A stretch of 64,000 bases of DNA from Hybos culiciformis (Eukaryota; Arthropoda; Insecta; Diptera; Hybotidae): the NCBI GenBank assembly GCA_964007475.1, contig OZ023273.1:74487524-74551523 (forward strand). Reading direction: 5' to 3'. Shown here in pieces: positions 1 through 11,715 of this stretch. The notes beneath the pieces were generated by a model. That model saw only the letters and a program-made list of their open reading frames with translations, did not search any database and was not told the origin of the DNA. The position numbers and the translations under genes are program-made. Every line of letters begins with the position of its first letter. Within the stretch, counting starts at the first letter, position 1.

Positions 1-751
1 GCTAATAACAGTAAATATTTACATATTTTTTTTATTTGTCCTAAATGGTAATAATTCATATAAAGTATTTTCAAGATTAGAATTTTTAATATTTATACAG
101 TTTGCCCAAAAAAGTGTGGTAACATCGAATCGGCCAATTTCCGTGGAACTACCCTAAAATAATATGATATATGTAATTTAATTCTCAACAGTTTTTTTTA
201 TATTCACCGTTGAAGAAAAATAAATTCATATGCTGATTGATAAAAAAAAAAAAATTGCCTTCCCCAGAGAAAATCCTGCGGGCGCCTATGTGTTCAAAAC
301 CTATGCCTAGCAGGCATATATATTATTACAGATTGATTCAAGTAATATTAAAAGGGTAGTCGCTTGCTTTAGGATATTGAGTCACAATATCACAGTTACG
401 AGTAGAACGCCTTAGCAGTTGTTCACAGTTAGGAAAGATTTCCGTATTAATCCTCAATAACAAATTAAAAATTGTTACTGATTGTGATTTCCTCAAATTA
501 ACACATTCTTAAAGAACTCTTGTAATTAGAATTGGCAGATGATGGCTAAAGATACAAGAATTTGATTTTAAAATTCTTTACAGACAAGAGGATTACGGTG
601 GAAAATAATTCAGACGCATCATAATATGATGTTGGACATTTTAGTGTTAAGAATACTCTTCATTTGGTTTAGAAAGAATTTATTTATTTATTTATTTATA
701 TCGTTTAATTCAAAATATTGCAAAAAAAATTCTTAATTCTTAAAAAATTAA

Positions 752-1366
752 GGGCCGTTTGCACCGATTAAACTTAATAGTTACACTTAACAAAGTTCTA
801 TTTAAATTTAAGTTAAACTTAAATTTAAGTAAGTTGCTTTGAAAAAATTATGATAAACTTAACTAAGTTTTACTTAATTAAATTTCCCATGAATTTCCCT
901 ATCAAATAAAAAAAAAATAATTTTTCCAAAAATAAATAAATAAGTTTTTTTTTATTTTGGGTTTAAATTTAGTTAAAATTATACAAATTAATTTTTAAAA
1001 AAATGCAAAAAATTATTGCTAATAAAAATATGAAGGTAAGTATCGGTAAAAAAAAATAAAAAAAAGAAGTGTCCCAATTTGACATAGAAAAAAAAAATTT
1101 GTCAAAAAAAAAAATATTTTGTTAAAATTTAGGTTTATTAGATAGTAATTTTTGTAGGTATTTGTTCCTAATAAAATATTTTTTTATACAAATATTGAAT
1201 TAAACTAGAACTTAAAATTTTAAGTTCACAAAATTTTAAGTTCACTTAATTTAAATTAAACTTACGCAATTTTAAGTGGAACTTTAAATTTGGTACAAGT
1301 AGTTAAGTGTTACTTTGATACTTAACTAAAACTTAAATATTTAAATTTAATCGGTGCAAATGGCCC
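752..1366. mobile_element. Harbinger-type MITE (615 bp)
   Basis: The two ends are inverted repeats: the left begins GGGCCGTTTGCACCGATTAA and the right, read in reverse complement, begins GGGCCATTTGCACCGATTAA. The trinucleotide TAA flanks both sides (749-751 and 1367-1369). A 3-bp TAA/TTA target duplication with GGGCC ends fits the PIF/Harbinger superfamily, which is known to prefer TWA targets. The interior is AT-rich, rich in AACTTAA-like motifs on both strands and has no coding potential, so this is a non-autonomous copy. The superfamily is inferred from ends and duplication only. Confidence 0.75.
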
Positions 1367-1510
1367 TAATTGGGTTTATCTGTTAATAGGTTCGTGTTGT
1401 CCGTAATTTGTTCTGTGGAAGCCGGGGGATGGATCGGCGATTGATTTGTTGGGAGATGAATAAAAAATTAATTTTCTTGTTCAGGGATTGCGATATAAAA
1501 ATCGATTTGC

Positions 1511-1952
1511 GGACAATTCACCGTATTACAATTAACCGTATAGCAATTCACCGTATGAGCAATTCACCGTATGAGCAATTCACCGTATGAGCATTTCACC
1601 GTTTTTGGTTATGTATTGAGATGTTTGAATTTGTTAATTTACTGGCGCCGCAAATCCCACTGACCAACCGTCCGCCCGCCGCCCCGCGTGGAATTTACAA
1701 ATTCAAACGTCTCAATACATAACCAAAACGATGAAATGCTCATAACTTTAATCGCATATTGTGTTTTGATGTGCTATAAACATACTTATATTAAAAAATA
1801 CTCATACATAACCAAAACGGTGAAATACTCATACGGTGAATTGATCATACGGTGAATTGCTCATACGGTGAATTGTTCATACGGTGAATTGTTCATACGG
1901 TGAATTGCTATACGGTGAATTGCTATACGGTGAAAAATTTACGGTAAATTGT
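1511..1952. mobile_element. Foldback repeat with CAATTCACCGTATGAG arms
   Basis: The left arm (about 1511-1605) holds five to six tandem copies of a unit close to CAATTCACCGTATGAG. The right arm (about 1806-1945) holds eight or nine copies of its reverse complement, CATACGGTGAATTG. Between them lies a second inverted pair, near 1606-1640 and 1690-1735, around a short GC-rich loop. The whole stretch can fold into one long hairpin. No clean target duplication was found, so the outer limits are approximate. Confidence 0.65.
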
Positions 1953-2225
1953 CCGGATCCCATAAATATGTGTATCAATATGTGGAACATGTTGAAATGT
2001 GCATCAATTCCACTTTTCAGCGTAGTATTAGTATATTTTGAGTTGCAATGCGAAATGGTAATGGATTTGGAAAAATGTTATCCACCTTAAAAGAAGAATG
2101 TATCATTTTTCATTGAATTAATATAAAACCCGTGTGTTTTATTAACAATTATTTTGAGAAGGAATTCCAGCCTACATTCATTGGCTATGCTATGAATATA
2201 TGCCCACACTCGCAAATATATAGAC

Positions 2226-2852
2226 ACTAGCTGTACCCGCACACACGTTGTTGTGAAACACACGTTTTAAGTGAAATTTTTGTTGTCAGATTGATGAACA
2301 ATTATAGGATCTATTATTTTATAAATTTGGGAAAATATCTAAGAAGAATTAATATTTATCAGTTCTACTTATTCAACACTTAAATTGTATGAAATCGAAT
2401 GATATTCTTCCCTTAAACAGGTTTCCAAACCAAACCAAATTTGTGTTTTTATCCATTTCCTCTTTTTATGAATCAAATTTGAATGAAATTGGAAGAACTT
2501 TGGCAGTCCTCCTCGGGAGGGGTTTCTGGGTAGGGTGCCATTCAAATTTTAAAATAGCCTAAAACGACTCCGAGACAAAACGACGGTGTAACTTTCGAAA
2601 CGATCGGTTGAGTGGTTTAGTTTTTAATAATTTGTAGTTATTAGTAATAAAAAAACTGATATATATTCGAAGAGGCCCCCTAAAAAGAGGGAGCCAAATT
2701 TTTTGTTACGAAATTAGTGTGTTTAATAATTTTTATGTACCAAATTTAAATGAAATCGGACAAACTTTTGAAGTCCTCCCCTAGGAGGTCAAACAGACAA
2801 ACATACAAACAAACAGACAAACATACAAATTCGGTTTTATATATATATAGAT
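2226..2852 (+). repeat. Retroposon-like repeat ending in a TA microsatellite
   Basis: The stretch opens with CTAGCTGTACCCGCACACA and ends in repeated ACAGACAAACATACAAA followed by a TATATATA tail. This layout, a fixed 5-prime block, diverged middle and short AT repeat tail, is typical of SINEs or 3-prime fragments of LINEs in insect genomes. No open frame longer than about 70 codons is present. The class is inferred from layout alone. Confidence 0.4.
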
Positions 2853-2984
2853 ATGTACCTATGTCTGTCAAATGTGTTGGTTCCTGATCATTTGTTCCCT
2901 CGATCTTGGTTCATAATTTCCACCATACAATCTGGCTTCTTCCACTCTATGATGAATAAATAACAAGACCTGGCTTTGTAACCA

Positions 2985-3235
2985 TTTCACTGGGAGGCTC
3001 GAATTCTTCGATAGGCTCAAGAATCTTCCACCAGGACGGGATGGTTTAGATTGTCTTTTGGAGCGGTGTTTGCAACAGACTCACCTTCAATCCCAACCTT
3101 CACCGGAGATATCAGCCTTAGCCTGCATCCTCGGCCGGAAGTTCCAGCACCTAAAAATAAACTGGAGCTGGTCAACTTGATGAGTCAGTCACTCAACCAA
3201 AGCTGGTTACCTCCAGTCATAAAAGTAAGTAAGAA
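2985..3235 (+). other. GC-richer island, possible orphan exon
   Basis: These 250 bases are clearly richer in G and C than the surrounding sequence. One plus frame is open from about 3015 past 3230, and the stretch ends at a GTAAGTAAG sequence (near 3225) that would be a good splice donor. Two other frames, one on the minus strand, are also open for much of it, so the coding strand is not settled. I do not recognise the peptide. It could be an exon of a host gene running off the left side, or a fragment of a mobile element. Confidence 0.2.
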
Positions 3236-3479
3236 CTTGCCTAATAAAATCAAGCATTAACGACAATATGAAATTGATTTAGAATTTGTACTGTTTATAT
3301 ACATTTTTCAAACTACAAATTACAAAAATTATTTCGTTATGCCGAATTTTGAATAGAATTGCGAGTCACACTACAATGAAATAGCCACTTTTTAGGTGGC
3401 TATTTTAAATGTGTTCACACTTTTATATTTTGACCGACATTTTATATAATTAAACCTAATAACTCTATAATACAAAATT

Positions 3480-3852
3480 CGATTAACAAATCCTCGCTAC
3501 CACATCTGTACTTTAAACATTGCTCAACTGTATTTTACTCAAGTTGTTGGAAAACTTTCAACCAAATTTCGTGCTTTTGATCCACTTACTGAATTAAATA
3601 TTGGAACTTATCTGATTCATCGACAGTTTTAAACTCATGAATCTTTTTAAATTGGGCCCAAAATAACAACCATTCTCTAAGCTCACTACTATTATATCTA
3701 TATTCAATCTTTGGTAACTTCATTTTATATTTAGTTTCTCTAGTGGCGAAAAAACTACTTTTTGCTAAAGTCATTTCAGCTTCTTCGAACCGGTCAATTG
3801 CAGCCACCTGAACTAATAAAATATTAAATTTTAAATTATACATATTCATCAC
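3480..3852 (-). pseudogene. BEL/Pao retrotransposon gag fragment
   Basis: The minus-strand frame reads KLPKIEYRYNSSELREWLLF, then FWAQFKKIHE and DKFQYLIQ. This is the conserved core of the DUF1759-type gag domain of BEL/Pao LTR retrotransposons, in which the polyprotein begins with a packaging domain. After a stop near 3586 the same family continues with SKARNLVESFP and more stops, so the copy is dead. No long terminal repeats, protease or reverse transcriptase remnants were found nearby; only this gag piece remains. Confidence 0.75.
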
Positions 3853-4009
3853 TTAATACGCTTTTATTTTCTAAAATTTACTCTTATTATAATAATTCAT
3901 CGTAGATTTTCGCATCAACCTCAAGCAATTCCGCTTTTTCTCAACGAGTTCCAACAAAGCTTTTATTTGAACCCAATTCTTTTATTCATCTTGCAACAAA
4001 TAATTTACT

Positions 4010-4615
4010 TTATAAATGTTTTTAATGTTTTTATTGAAGTTGTATGATTAATTGAGTAATTCTGTAGGGGGTAAACATTCATTTTCATTCTACTCATTCG
4101 ACATTCGAGATTGTCTTTTGGACATTCGAGTTCGAATAAATTAGTGGTCCACTCAATAATCATTTGTCATTTATAAAAACAAAATAATTTGGCTCAAAAA
4201 ATTTAAATTCAAATTATTTTTTAAAAATCTTTCGTAAACAAATTATTTAAAACTAAAATAGTTTTTCCAAAATAGGTAGCTTCGGTGAAATTAAGATTAC
4301 TAGCCGAAAATTTTTTTGTTCCAAAATAGGTAGCCTCGGTGAAATAAAGATTACCTGCCAAAAAATTTTTGGACAGGGAGCTACGGTTAGGTCGTGCCGG
4401 TGCAAAATATACAAACTTTTTTTTTCCAAAATAGGTAGCTTCGGTGAAATAAAGATTACTTACCGAAAAATTTTTGGGCAAGGAGCCGGCGCAAAATATA
4501 TATATATTTTTTTTTTTTTTTCAAAATAGGTAGCTCCGTTGAAATTAAGATTACCTGCCGAAAATATTTTGGGTGGGGAGCTACGGTTAGGTCGTGCCGG
4601 CGCAAAATATAAAAA
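4010..4615. repeat. Tandem array, about 110-bp unit (left copy)
   Basis: After a conserved leader that includes AATTCTGTAGGGGGTAAA (near 4060), about three to four units follow. Each has GGTAGCTCCGGTGAAAT, AAGATTACCTGCCG, GGGAGCTACGGTTAGGTCG and GCGCAAAATATA. The TAGCTCC and GGAGCTA blocks are inverted with respect to each other, so each unit can form a stem. The array runs straight into the palindrome at 4616. The same leader and units recur at 7837-8625 and, reversed, at 17150-18480. Confidence 0.75.
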
Positions 4616-4846
4616 ACACACGAAGCAGTCATAGAACTGCCGACAGAAGTTTATACTTAAATATTTAAACTATGAAATAACAGTGGCTACAAATGATAGG
4701 CTGCTCAGTACAAAATGTAAATTAAAATAAAAATATTTTAATTTACATTTAGTACTGAGCAGCCCATCATTTGTAGCCACTGTTATTTCATAGTTTAAAT
4801 CTTAAGTATAAACTTCTGTCGGCAGTTCCATGACTGCTTCGTGTGT
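4616..4846. mobile_element. Long palindrome, ACACACGAAGCAGTC arms
   Basis: The left arm runs from ACACACGAAGCAGTCATAGA to about 4730, and the right arm is its near-perfect reverse complement, ending GACTGCTTCGTGTGT. Arms are close to 115 bp with almost no loop. Related palindromes lie at 11487-11715 and 60331-60564, there with a central spacer containing AGTCCATCAGTCC. It has no coding capacity. It sits at one end of two of the 110-bp-unit arrays, so it may be a terminal part of that family rather than a separate MITE. Confidence 0.75.
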
Positions 4847-4861
4847 TTTTTTTATTTAACC

Positions 4862-6039
4862 CAAGGGTCGGCAACATACGGCCCGCGGGCCAGATACGGC
4901 CCATTCGATGTTTAATTTCCATCTTGTTATTGGCCCGATTAGTTCTTCTACATTTTATAGTTTTCTTATAGCAAAAAATAATATTTCAAACTTACAAAAA
5001 ATTCCAACCTTTAACAATTTCCCTTAAAAAAAAAGAAAAAATTTTAAGAAATATTTTTTTAGTCGAGAAAGGCAAAAGAATGGAATTATGAGATGCAGAA
5101 TGGCATTGGACTTAGCTTTTTTAATTGACATCACTTCGCTGATGAATGAATTAAATTTAAAACTACAAGGTAAAGATAAATTGGTACACGAATGTTATTC
5201 TGACATTAAATCTTTTCAAATGAAATTAAAATTAATCAATGTTTGAAAAAATTACACAATTTACCGTATTGCGCAATTATTATAGAAAAAAAACCGTATT
5301 TACTTTTGAATAAATTTGGAGATTACATTGATATGCTTCAAAATGAATTTGAAACACGATTTTCTGATTTTCATAGCCACGCGAAAAAATTTAAACTTTT
5401 TCAAAATCCTTTTTCAGTAGACATTGAAGATGTTCCTGAATATTTAAAAATGGAGATAATTGATCTACAAACAAATGATATATTAAAAGCCTCATTCCAA
5501 TTAAAAAATATAGTCGAATTTTATTCAAGCCTGTCCAACGAAACTTTCACGTCTTTAAAAAGATTTGCAGCGGGTATGATATCACTTGTTGCCAGTACAT
5601 ATATTTGTCAGCAAACGTTTAGCAAAATGAAATTTATGAAAAACAAATTTCGGACCCAATTAACGGACGTACATTTGCATTCAATTCTGCGAGTTTCTAC
5701 TTCTAAATTTGATCCCGATTACAAAAGTTTAATTTTAAATATGAAAAAATACCAAATTTCTCATTAAATTAATTTTTTTTATATATATAAATAAGCTATT
5801 TTGAAGCAATATTAATATTAATATATCGTTATGTATTTTTTATATTACGTTTATTTTTTAACATTATATTTGTACTGCGTACATATGTTAACATGAATTT
5901 TTGTTTTTATAATATTAATTATAAAAATGAATTAAATTATAAATTAATTAAAATTTAAAGTTATTACTTAGCGTCTGGCCCACAAGTTAATTGCAAAATC
6001 CATATCTAGCCCACATTTCGAAAGTCTTGCCGACGCTTG
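4862..6039. mobile_element. Internally deleted hAT element, 8-bp TSD
   Basis: The ends are CAAGGGTCGGCAA on the left and, in reverse complement, CAAGCGTCGGCAA on the right. The 8-bp sequence ATTTAACC lies directly outside both ends (4854-4861 and 6040-6047), the size made by hAT transposases. Inside the left end come the GGCCCGCGGGCC-type blocks common in this group. The element is 1178 bp and keeps only the 3-prime part of a transposase gene. Confidence 0.92.
5100..5767 (+). pseudogene. hAT transposase C-terminal fragment (GTF2IRD2/ZBED5-like)
   Basis: Two pieces in different frames cover the end of the protein. The first (5100-5246) reads DLAFLIDITSLMNELNLKLQ; the second (5243-5767) includes FSVDIEDVPEYLKMEI, LKRFAAGMISLVASTYICQQ and a segment ending in RTQLTDVHLHSILR. 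This is the hAT dimerisation region as found in GTF2IRD2- and ZBED5-like transposases. The N-terminal zinc finger and most of the catalytic domain are missing, and at least one frameshift separates the pieces, so it cannot act alone. Confidence 0.85.
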
Positions 6040-6489
6040 ATTTAACCCATTGATACACAATTATGTCATAGGCTCAAAATAAATGTTTTGTGGCTTCGGT
6101 TGGCTTATAGGTGATCTTAATGAGATGTTTTGCAAAAATTGTACTCGGGTAATATTTCCGGCCCAGTTTTGGAGGATTTCATTTAAATGTACAAGATGTC
6201 ACAAATTAAAACAAAAAATATCTTCTGTTGTTAATTCATTATATTTTCATTTTTGAACTTATTTTAGTAAAATATTTTATTTATTTCAAATAAGATAAAT
6301 AATACGAAAAAAAGTTATTAAATTAAGTTTATAAAGCTGAGAGTTATAAAAAAATAATATATTCTTCTTTTTATGTGAATAAATCAAAAAGTTTTATATT
6401 CAATACTACAAACTAAATTTCAAAATTTGATATTATAAATAATTCTACAAAAAATCACATTTTGTCTTATCACATACGGTTTTACAAAA

Positions 6490-7832
6490 TATTGCTTTGT
6501 ACTTTTATGAATTTATTTTGAATGGACTGGAGGAAACAACTTCTTTCAGTTGTAATACACAAATGAATGTCACATTTAAGATTTAACGCATTTAAAATGG
6601 GTTCGACCACGAGTTTGATTTTTCGTTGTTGTAAGGCTTCCTTTTTACTTTCATGAATCGGGAAGTGACCAATTTAATCAAATTGTATTTCGTGCAGTGG
6701 CCGATTTTCTCTTGTTTTTTTTAGATTACGAGGAGAATTTACTCCACTCAGGCGTTCTCTTTTAGATACTGATACGGTCTGCTTATAATAAATTAAAACA
6801 TTTTCAATTTCTAATCTAAAATGTAAAAGATCAACAATTTCACGAGCAGGAGTTTGATTTTGTTCAGAATATTTTTTATATTGAAGATAACTCCCTACCA
6901 ATGCAAAATCCATAAAATGTGCTATTACGCGCTAAGTCAATTTTTTAGATTTTATAAAAACTCTGTAATATGAAATGTACTGATCTAGAAAATCGACTCC
7001 TCCCATTCCAGCGTTATATCGTTGAACTATTTCTGGACGCTTGAAAGTTTCCTCAGACTTATTAATTTTACTAAATCTAGTTACCGTATCTTCCACGCCG
7101 ATCCCCACAAATTTTGATGTCAATGTTACTGGTTTATTGTCATACCATTTAACAATAACAACATCTCCGTTTCTACTGGTTACCTGATCAGAAGAGGCAC
7201 GCCCTTTGGAAGCAAGTTCTTTATCCTTTTTTAAGAGTGGATTAGCGAACCGGTTTATTCGAATAGTTCCTGCTGCATTGTGGCCCTTTGTTCTTAAGAT
7301 CTCTATCAAAGGATAAGTTGAAAAATAATTATCAAAAAATAAAGAATGACCTTTTTCTCCAATCTTTGTGTTAATTTCAGCACAACTAAGCGTCCAAACC
7401 CGAAATTTATCAAATCACTAGTGGATAATCCCGTTTTTCCACCTTGATACAGGAAAAAATCGTACGGCTGTCCCGATTTTCCAGCAATTACAAAACATTT
7501 TATGCCCAAGGGCAAGGCTTACCCCTTATGTATTGTTTCACATTCAACTTTCCTGTATATAGAAACATTTGTTCATCAACAGAAACTGTTTCTTCGACTG
7601 GTAACTTGAGACAAGCATTTCTCACTGATTCAACGACTGGTCTTACTTTGATAAATTTGTCATTATTATTAGGTGGTATATCTAAATTATTTATGATATG
7701 TAAATTATTTCTTAGTTGTGAAAATCTATTTGTCATGGTGTCTCTGAAAACTTTTATACCCAGTAACGGCTCCCAATACAATATTTGCCTAGAGAATTTC
7801 ATGCTGCCAATTAAAATTTGAAGACCAAACAT
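6490..7832 (-). pseudogene. piggyBac transposase, C-terminal two-thirds (broken)
   Basis: Read on the minus strand, pieces follow in family order: GLQILIGSMKFS near the upstream break, SVDEQMF with the first catalytic Asp, then GIKCFVIAGKSGQPYDFF, then FFDNYFSTYP with the second Asp (near 7325), then RYNAGMGGVDFLDQY with the third Asp (near 6990). A cysteine/histidine-rich tail with HLCITTERSCFL follows near 6530. Frames change between pieces, so several frameshifts and stops are present. The protein would cut and paste DNA at TTAA sites; this copy is inactive. Its N-terminus lies 3.9 kb away at 11716-12266. Confidence 0.88.
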
Positions 7833-8084
7833 TTTTGAAGTTTATACTTCTTTAGGCGCGTTTTATGACATAATTGAGTAATTCTGTAGGGGGTAAAAAT
7901 TATTGTACTCATTCGAAAATCGAGTTCGAAATAAAGCGCCATGCTGTACCGTTTGTATACTCAAAAAAATGAGTCCACTCAATAATCATTTGTTATTTAT
8001 AAAAACAAAATAATTTAGCGCAACAAATTTAAATTCAAATTTTTTTTAAAAATCTTTCCTTTACAAATTATTAAAAATAAATTT

Positions 8085-8625
8085 TTTTTTTCAAAATAGG
8101 TAGGTCTGGTGAAATAAAGATTACCTGCCAAAAATTTTTGGGCAGAGAGGTACGGTTAGGTCGTGCCTAAAAATATACAAAAAAAATTTTTCAAAATAGG
8201 TAGCTCCGGTAAAATAAAGATTACCTGCCAAAAAATGTTTGGGCAGCGAGCTACGGTTAGGTCGTGCCGGCTCAAAATATACAAACATTTTTTTTTCAAA
8301 ATAGGTAGCTCCTGTGAAATAAAGACAAATGTTCGGCAGGGAGCTACGGTTAGGTCGTGCGGGTAAAAAATATACAAAAAAATTTTTTTTTTCAAAATAG
8401 GTAGCTTCGGTGAAATAAAGATTACCTGCCGAAAAATTTTACGGTTAGGTCATGCCGACACAAAATATGCAAAAGAAAAAAAAATTCCAAAATAGGTAGC
8501 TTCGGTGAAATAAAGATTACCTGCCGAAAAATTTTACGGTTTGGTCGTGCCGACACAAAATATGCAAAAAAAAAAAAATTCCAAAATAGGTAGCTCCGGT
8601 GAAATAAAGATTACCTGTCCAAAAA
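8085..8625. repeat. Tandem array, about 110-bp unit (middle copy)
   Basis: About six units of the same repeat as at 4250-4615, each with GGTAGCTCCGGTGAAATAAA, GATTACCTGCC and AGCTACGGTTAGGTCGTGCC. Later units are shortened. The array is preceded by the leader with AATTCTGTAGGGGGTAAAA (near 7880) and followed directly by a 12-bp minisatellite. Confidence 0.75.
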
Positions 8626-8627
8626 AA

Positions 8628-8815
8628 GGAAGGAAGTGAGGGCGGCAGTAAGGGCTGAAGAGAGGTCGGAAGAGAGGTCGGAAGGGAGGGCGGAAGGGAG
8701 GGCGGAAGGGAGGGCGGAAGGCAGGACGGAAGTTAGGGCGGAAGTCAGGACGGAAGTGAGGGCGGAAGTGATGGCAGAAGTGAAGGCGGTAGTGAAGGCG
8801 GATGTGAGGGTGGAA
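8628..8815. repeat. 12-bp purine-rich minisatellite
   Basis: About fifteen imperfect copies of a unit near GAGGGCGGAAGG run head to tail. Because the period is a multiple of three, one plus frame stays open and reads as repeated RAEV/RAEG. No start context, exon signals or homology support a protein, so this is treated as a minisatellite. Confidence 0.8.
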
Positions 8816-9266
8816 TTACCCGATCAAAAATTTTGGATAGGGAGCTACACCCAAAAAATTATGTCCGTAATTCTCAAAAGATTTTTGTCTGTTTATGGTT
8901 CTTTTGTCTGTATCTGTTGCAACTAACAAATTTAAATGTAAAAATGCCTACTCCAACATAATGTTTAGTTAAAATAAATACAAAGAAGGCTCTGTAGAAT
9001 TACATGGTTTGTTGTAAACATCTGTTGAATTAACGTTTACACTGTTTGACTGTTAATTAACAAAATCAAAAAATTAGTTAGTACGTTTTACAAATAATTT
9101 TGTTGAAAATCGAGAAATAGATTTTCGGTTACAACGATGTAAGGTTTTGAAACTATTTTTGTATTTTTATTTATATAATAAAACGATGCAAGGTTTTTAT
9201 TTGTTTATAAAGTCACCAGTATACATAATTTATATTTTCTATTTTGCACACATCCATAATTTTAAG

Positions 9267-9335
9267 ACTATACCTGAGTGGTAGAGTGTTTGATTGCAAT
9301 GCTGTAGGTCGAGGTTCGAATCCCGAACAAGGCAT
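9267..9335 (+). repeat. tRNA-derived SINE-like module
   Basis: The stretch has an A-box-like CCTGAGTGGTAGAGTG and a B-box-like GAGGTTCGAATCCCG at tRNA-like spacing. The flanks do not pair as an acceptor stem, so it is not a working tRNA gene. The sequence just upstream (ATAATTTATATTTTCTATTTTG) is shared with the modules inside the foldback elements near 29900, 33620 and 38690, which marks them as one family. An AAT/AAA-rich tail follows. Confidence 0.6.
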
Positions 9336-9344
9336 AAAAAATTA

Positions 9345-11480
9345 AAATCGAAATTATTAAACTAAAGAAAATTAAAAAATAAATAAAATAAAAAAAATTA
9401 AAAAAAAATAAAAAAAAAAAATAAATAAATAAAAAATAAAAAATTAAAAAATAAAAAAAAAAAAACAAAAGAGCTGTCATGGGACACCAGTTTGGAACGT
9501 AGTTCCTTAGCGTACATATAAGTAATTTTCATTTTTTATCAATTCAAAATTTTATTAATTTAAAAAAAAACTTTTTTCTACTTTTCCCAGTTTTCTCTAA
9601 TTTTGCATTTTTTTCATTTAAAGAAACCTTTTTTAAGGAGCATTTTTAGACTGTTTTTTCGAATTTCGAAGATATTTTTTGACATCGAAAATTCAAAAAG
9701 CTAAAACTAAGAGTCTGTTCACTTATTAGTGATTATTGAAAAAATTGAAATCGGATTTAATATTTTACTGTGTTATTTAAAAAAATGAAATAATTTTGTC
9801 CTAAAGCCGTTCACAAATTCAATTTTACTTCTTAAAATTCTGCAAAGGGAAATTTTAAATTTCCCATAACAAACTAAATTTGTAGGTGAATTCAAAAACT
9901 AAAATTGTATACAAAAGAAAAAAGCGGCAAAAATGGGTAAGAAAATTCGGTCGGTCACGTATTATTATAAGTTTTTGATTTCAGTCAGCCAAATATTATT
10001 TTATAAGTAGTTGATTTTAGCAGATTATACAGAATGCAGAAAATTACGTACTCAATTTAGAAATTGTGACTCTAAGTTTATCAATTTTCATACAACGTTC
10101 AATAAAAAACTATTACTATTTGCCGCGAGAGGGACTGTTTATTTGCCGCGAAAGGGACTGTTTACATTTTATCAAATCATATAAAATGCGACGGCGTCGA
10201 CTCATTATTTAAACTTTAAAAAAATTAACAGGTATCGTTAATATTGACTGTTTTGACAACCCATTTATTTAAATTTTTTTCTCCCATAAGTATGTGCTAT
10301 TTTTCGCCATTGGGGCACTATTTGAATATTTAACTAAGTATGACTCTTTTGTTTACATTTGTTTTCACCCATAAGTATGTGCCTTTTTTCGCCATAGGAG
10401 ATTTAGAGATTTAGAGATTTAACAGGAGATTTGGAGATTTAAACAAGTGAATACTTATAAATTTAAATTTTTTGTTTTTGTTGTTTTTGCAACACAAAAA
10501 AAAACAAATATCATAGCCAAAATGGCAAAGTATCGAAATATCTAACGCCGGCAGATGACTTGACTTGCCTTGGTACCGAATAGCGCAAAATAATACTGAA
10601 AAAATTATACAAGATTTTTATTAACATTGAAATTAGTATGAAAATCTAAATTTTATTTGAACTATAAAATATTAATTAGTTAATAATAAAAAATTAATAT
10701 TTACTAAATATTTAATTTTATAAATATTTTATAAATTGAAATAAAATTTAAGTTTATCAATTTTCATACAAAGTTCAATAAAAAATACAAGAGCCGGCGG
10801 GACGTTTGATAGATGTGAAACATCGGAATTATTTTGAACAGATAATATTGATAGATAACTTTGATAGAATTTTGGATTTTAATTTTATAAATTTCATTGG
10901 ATGTTTACTATTCTTTTTGTTTTATTTCTATTAATTATTAACGCAAACCAAAGAACACAATATTTATTAAAATACCTAAAAAAATATAATAAAAATATAA
11001 TAATTTTTTTTAACTTTTTTTTTTGTTTATCATGTACCGACAGACGCCGACGCGATCATATTTTTGGTCGCTGCGGCTTAGCAGCGATATTTTCAAAATT
11101 TTTTGGAACTGCTGCTAAAAAAAAATCATTGCTCGCTCAAAATCTATGATCGCGTCCGACACTTTGTACTGACACTAAAGTGTTCAAATTTTTAATAAAT
11201 TTTTCCATAAGAGCGTAGAATAAGGAACTACGTTCCAAAAAAAAAAAAAATAAACAAAAAAATAAATAAAAATAAAAAAAAAAAAATAAATAAAAATTTT
11301 TTTTTCTATTATTTTGAAAATTTATTTTTACAGACAAAAGTTACAGATGCAATCAACAGACAGCCCTATTGGCCACTTTCGAAAAGATTTATCTGTAAAA
11401 GTAACAAATATTTTTGTTCAAAAAACAGACAGAATTCTTTGAGTGTATGGTTAGGGTCTACCCTGCTTAAAATATGCAAA
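9345..11480. other. AT-rich stretch without recognised genes
   Basis: No credible coding region was found. A 24-bp tandem pair (TATTTGCCGCGAAAGGGACT) lies near 10120-10165. An A/T-rich stretch at 9340-9470 gives only low-complexity frames. A segment near 11040-11150 has a small inverted pair around GACGCGATCATA/ATGATCGCGTCCG. Confidence 0.5.
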
Positions 11481-11486
11481 AAAAAC

Positions 11487-11715
11487 ACACACGAAGCAGT
11501 CATAGGAACTGCCGAAAGAAGCTAATACTTAAAAGCTTTAAACTATGAAATAACAGTGGCTACAAATGATGGGCTGCTCAGTACAAAATGTAAATTAAAA
11601 TAAAAATCAGTCCATCAGTCCAAAAGCAGTCCATTATTTGTAGCTATTGTTATTTCATAGTTTAAAGCTTTAAGTATAAACTTCTTTCGGCAGTTCCTAT
11701 GACTGCTTCGTGTGT
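11487..11715. mobile_element. Long palindrome, ACACACGAAGCAGTC arms (second copy)
   Basis: Arms of about 100 bp match those of the palindromes at 4616 and 60331; a spacer with AGTCCATCAGTCCAAAAGC lies in the middle. The right end abuts the piggyBac frame exactly where it breaks, so this palindrome marks one edge of the 3.9-kb insertion. Confidence 0.75.

Larger units (their letters stand above)
7837..11715. mobile_element. 3.9-kb insertion splitting the piggyBac gene
   Basis: The piggyBac frame stops after SSEIK at 11716 and resumes with MFGLQILIG at 7832, so everything between is a later insertion. One end is AAGTTTATACTTCTTTAGGC and the other is the palindrome ending CTTCGTGTGT. From left to right it holds the leader, about six 110-bp units, a 12-bp minisatellite, a tRNA-like module and AT-rich sequence, then the palindrome. 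Both end blocks also bound the array at 17137-18480, so the insertion is probably a member of that family. It may itself contain further insertions. Confidence 0.7.

Noticed and set aside
8636..8926. 96-codon open frame with repeated RAEV/RAEG residues
   Set aside because: It is the translation of a 12-bp minisatellite; the period keeps any frame open. No start context or homology.
9267..9335. Possible tRNA gene with a GCA anticodon loop
   Set aside because: The flanks cannot form an acceptor stem, and near-identical modules sit in transposons.
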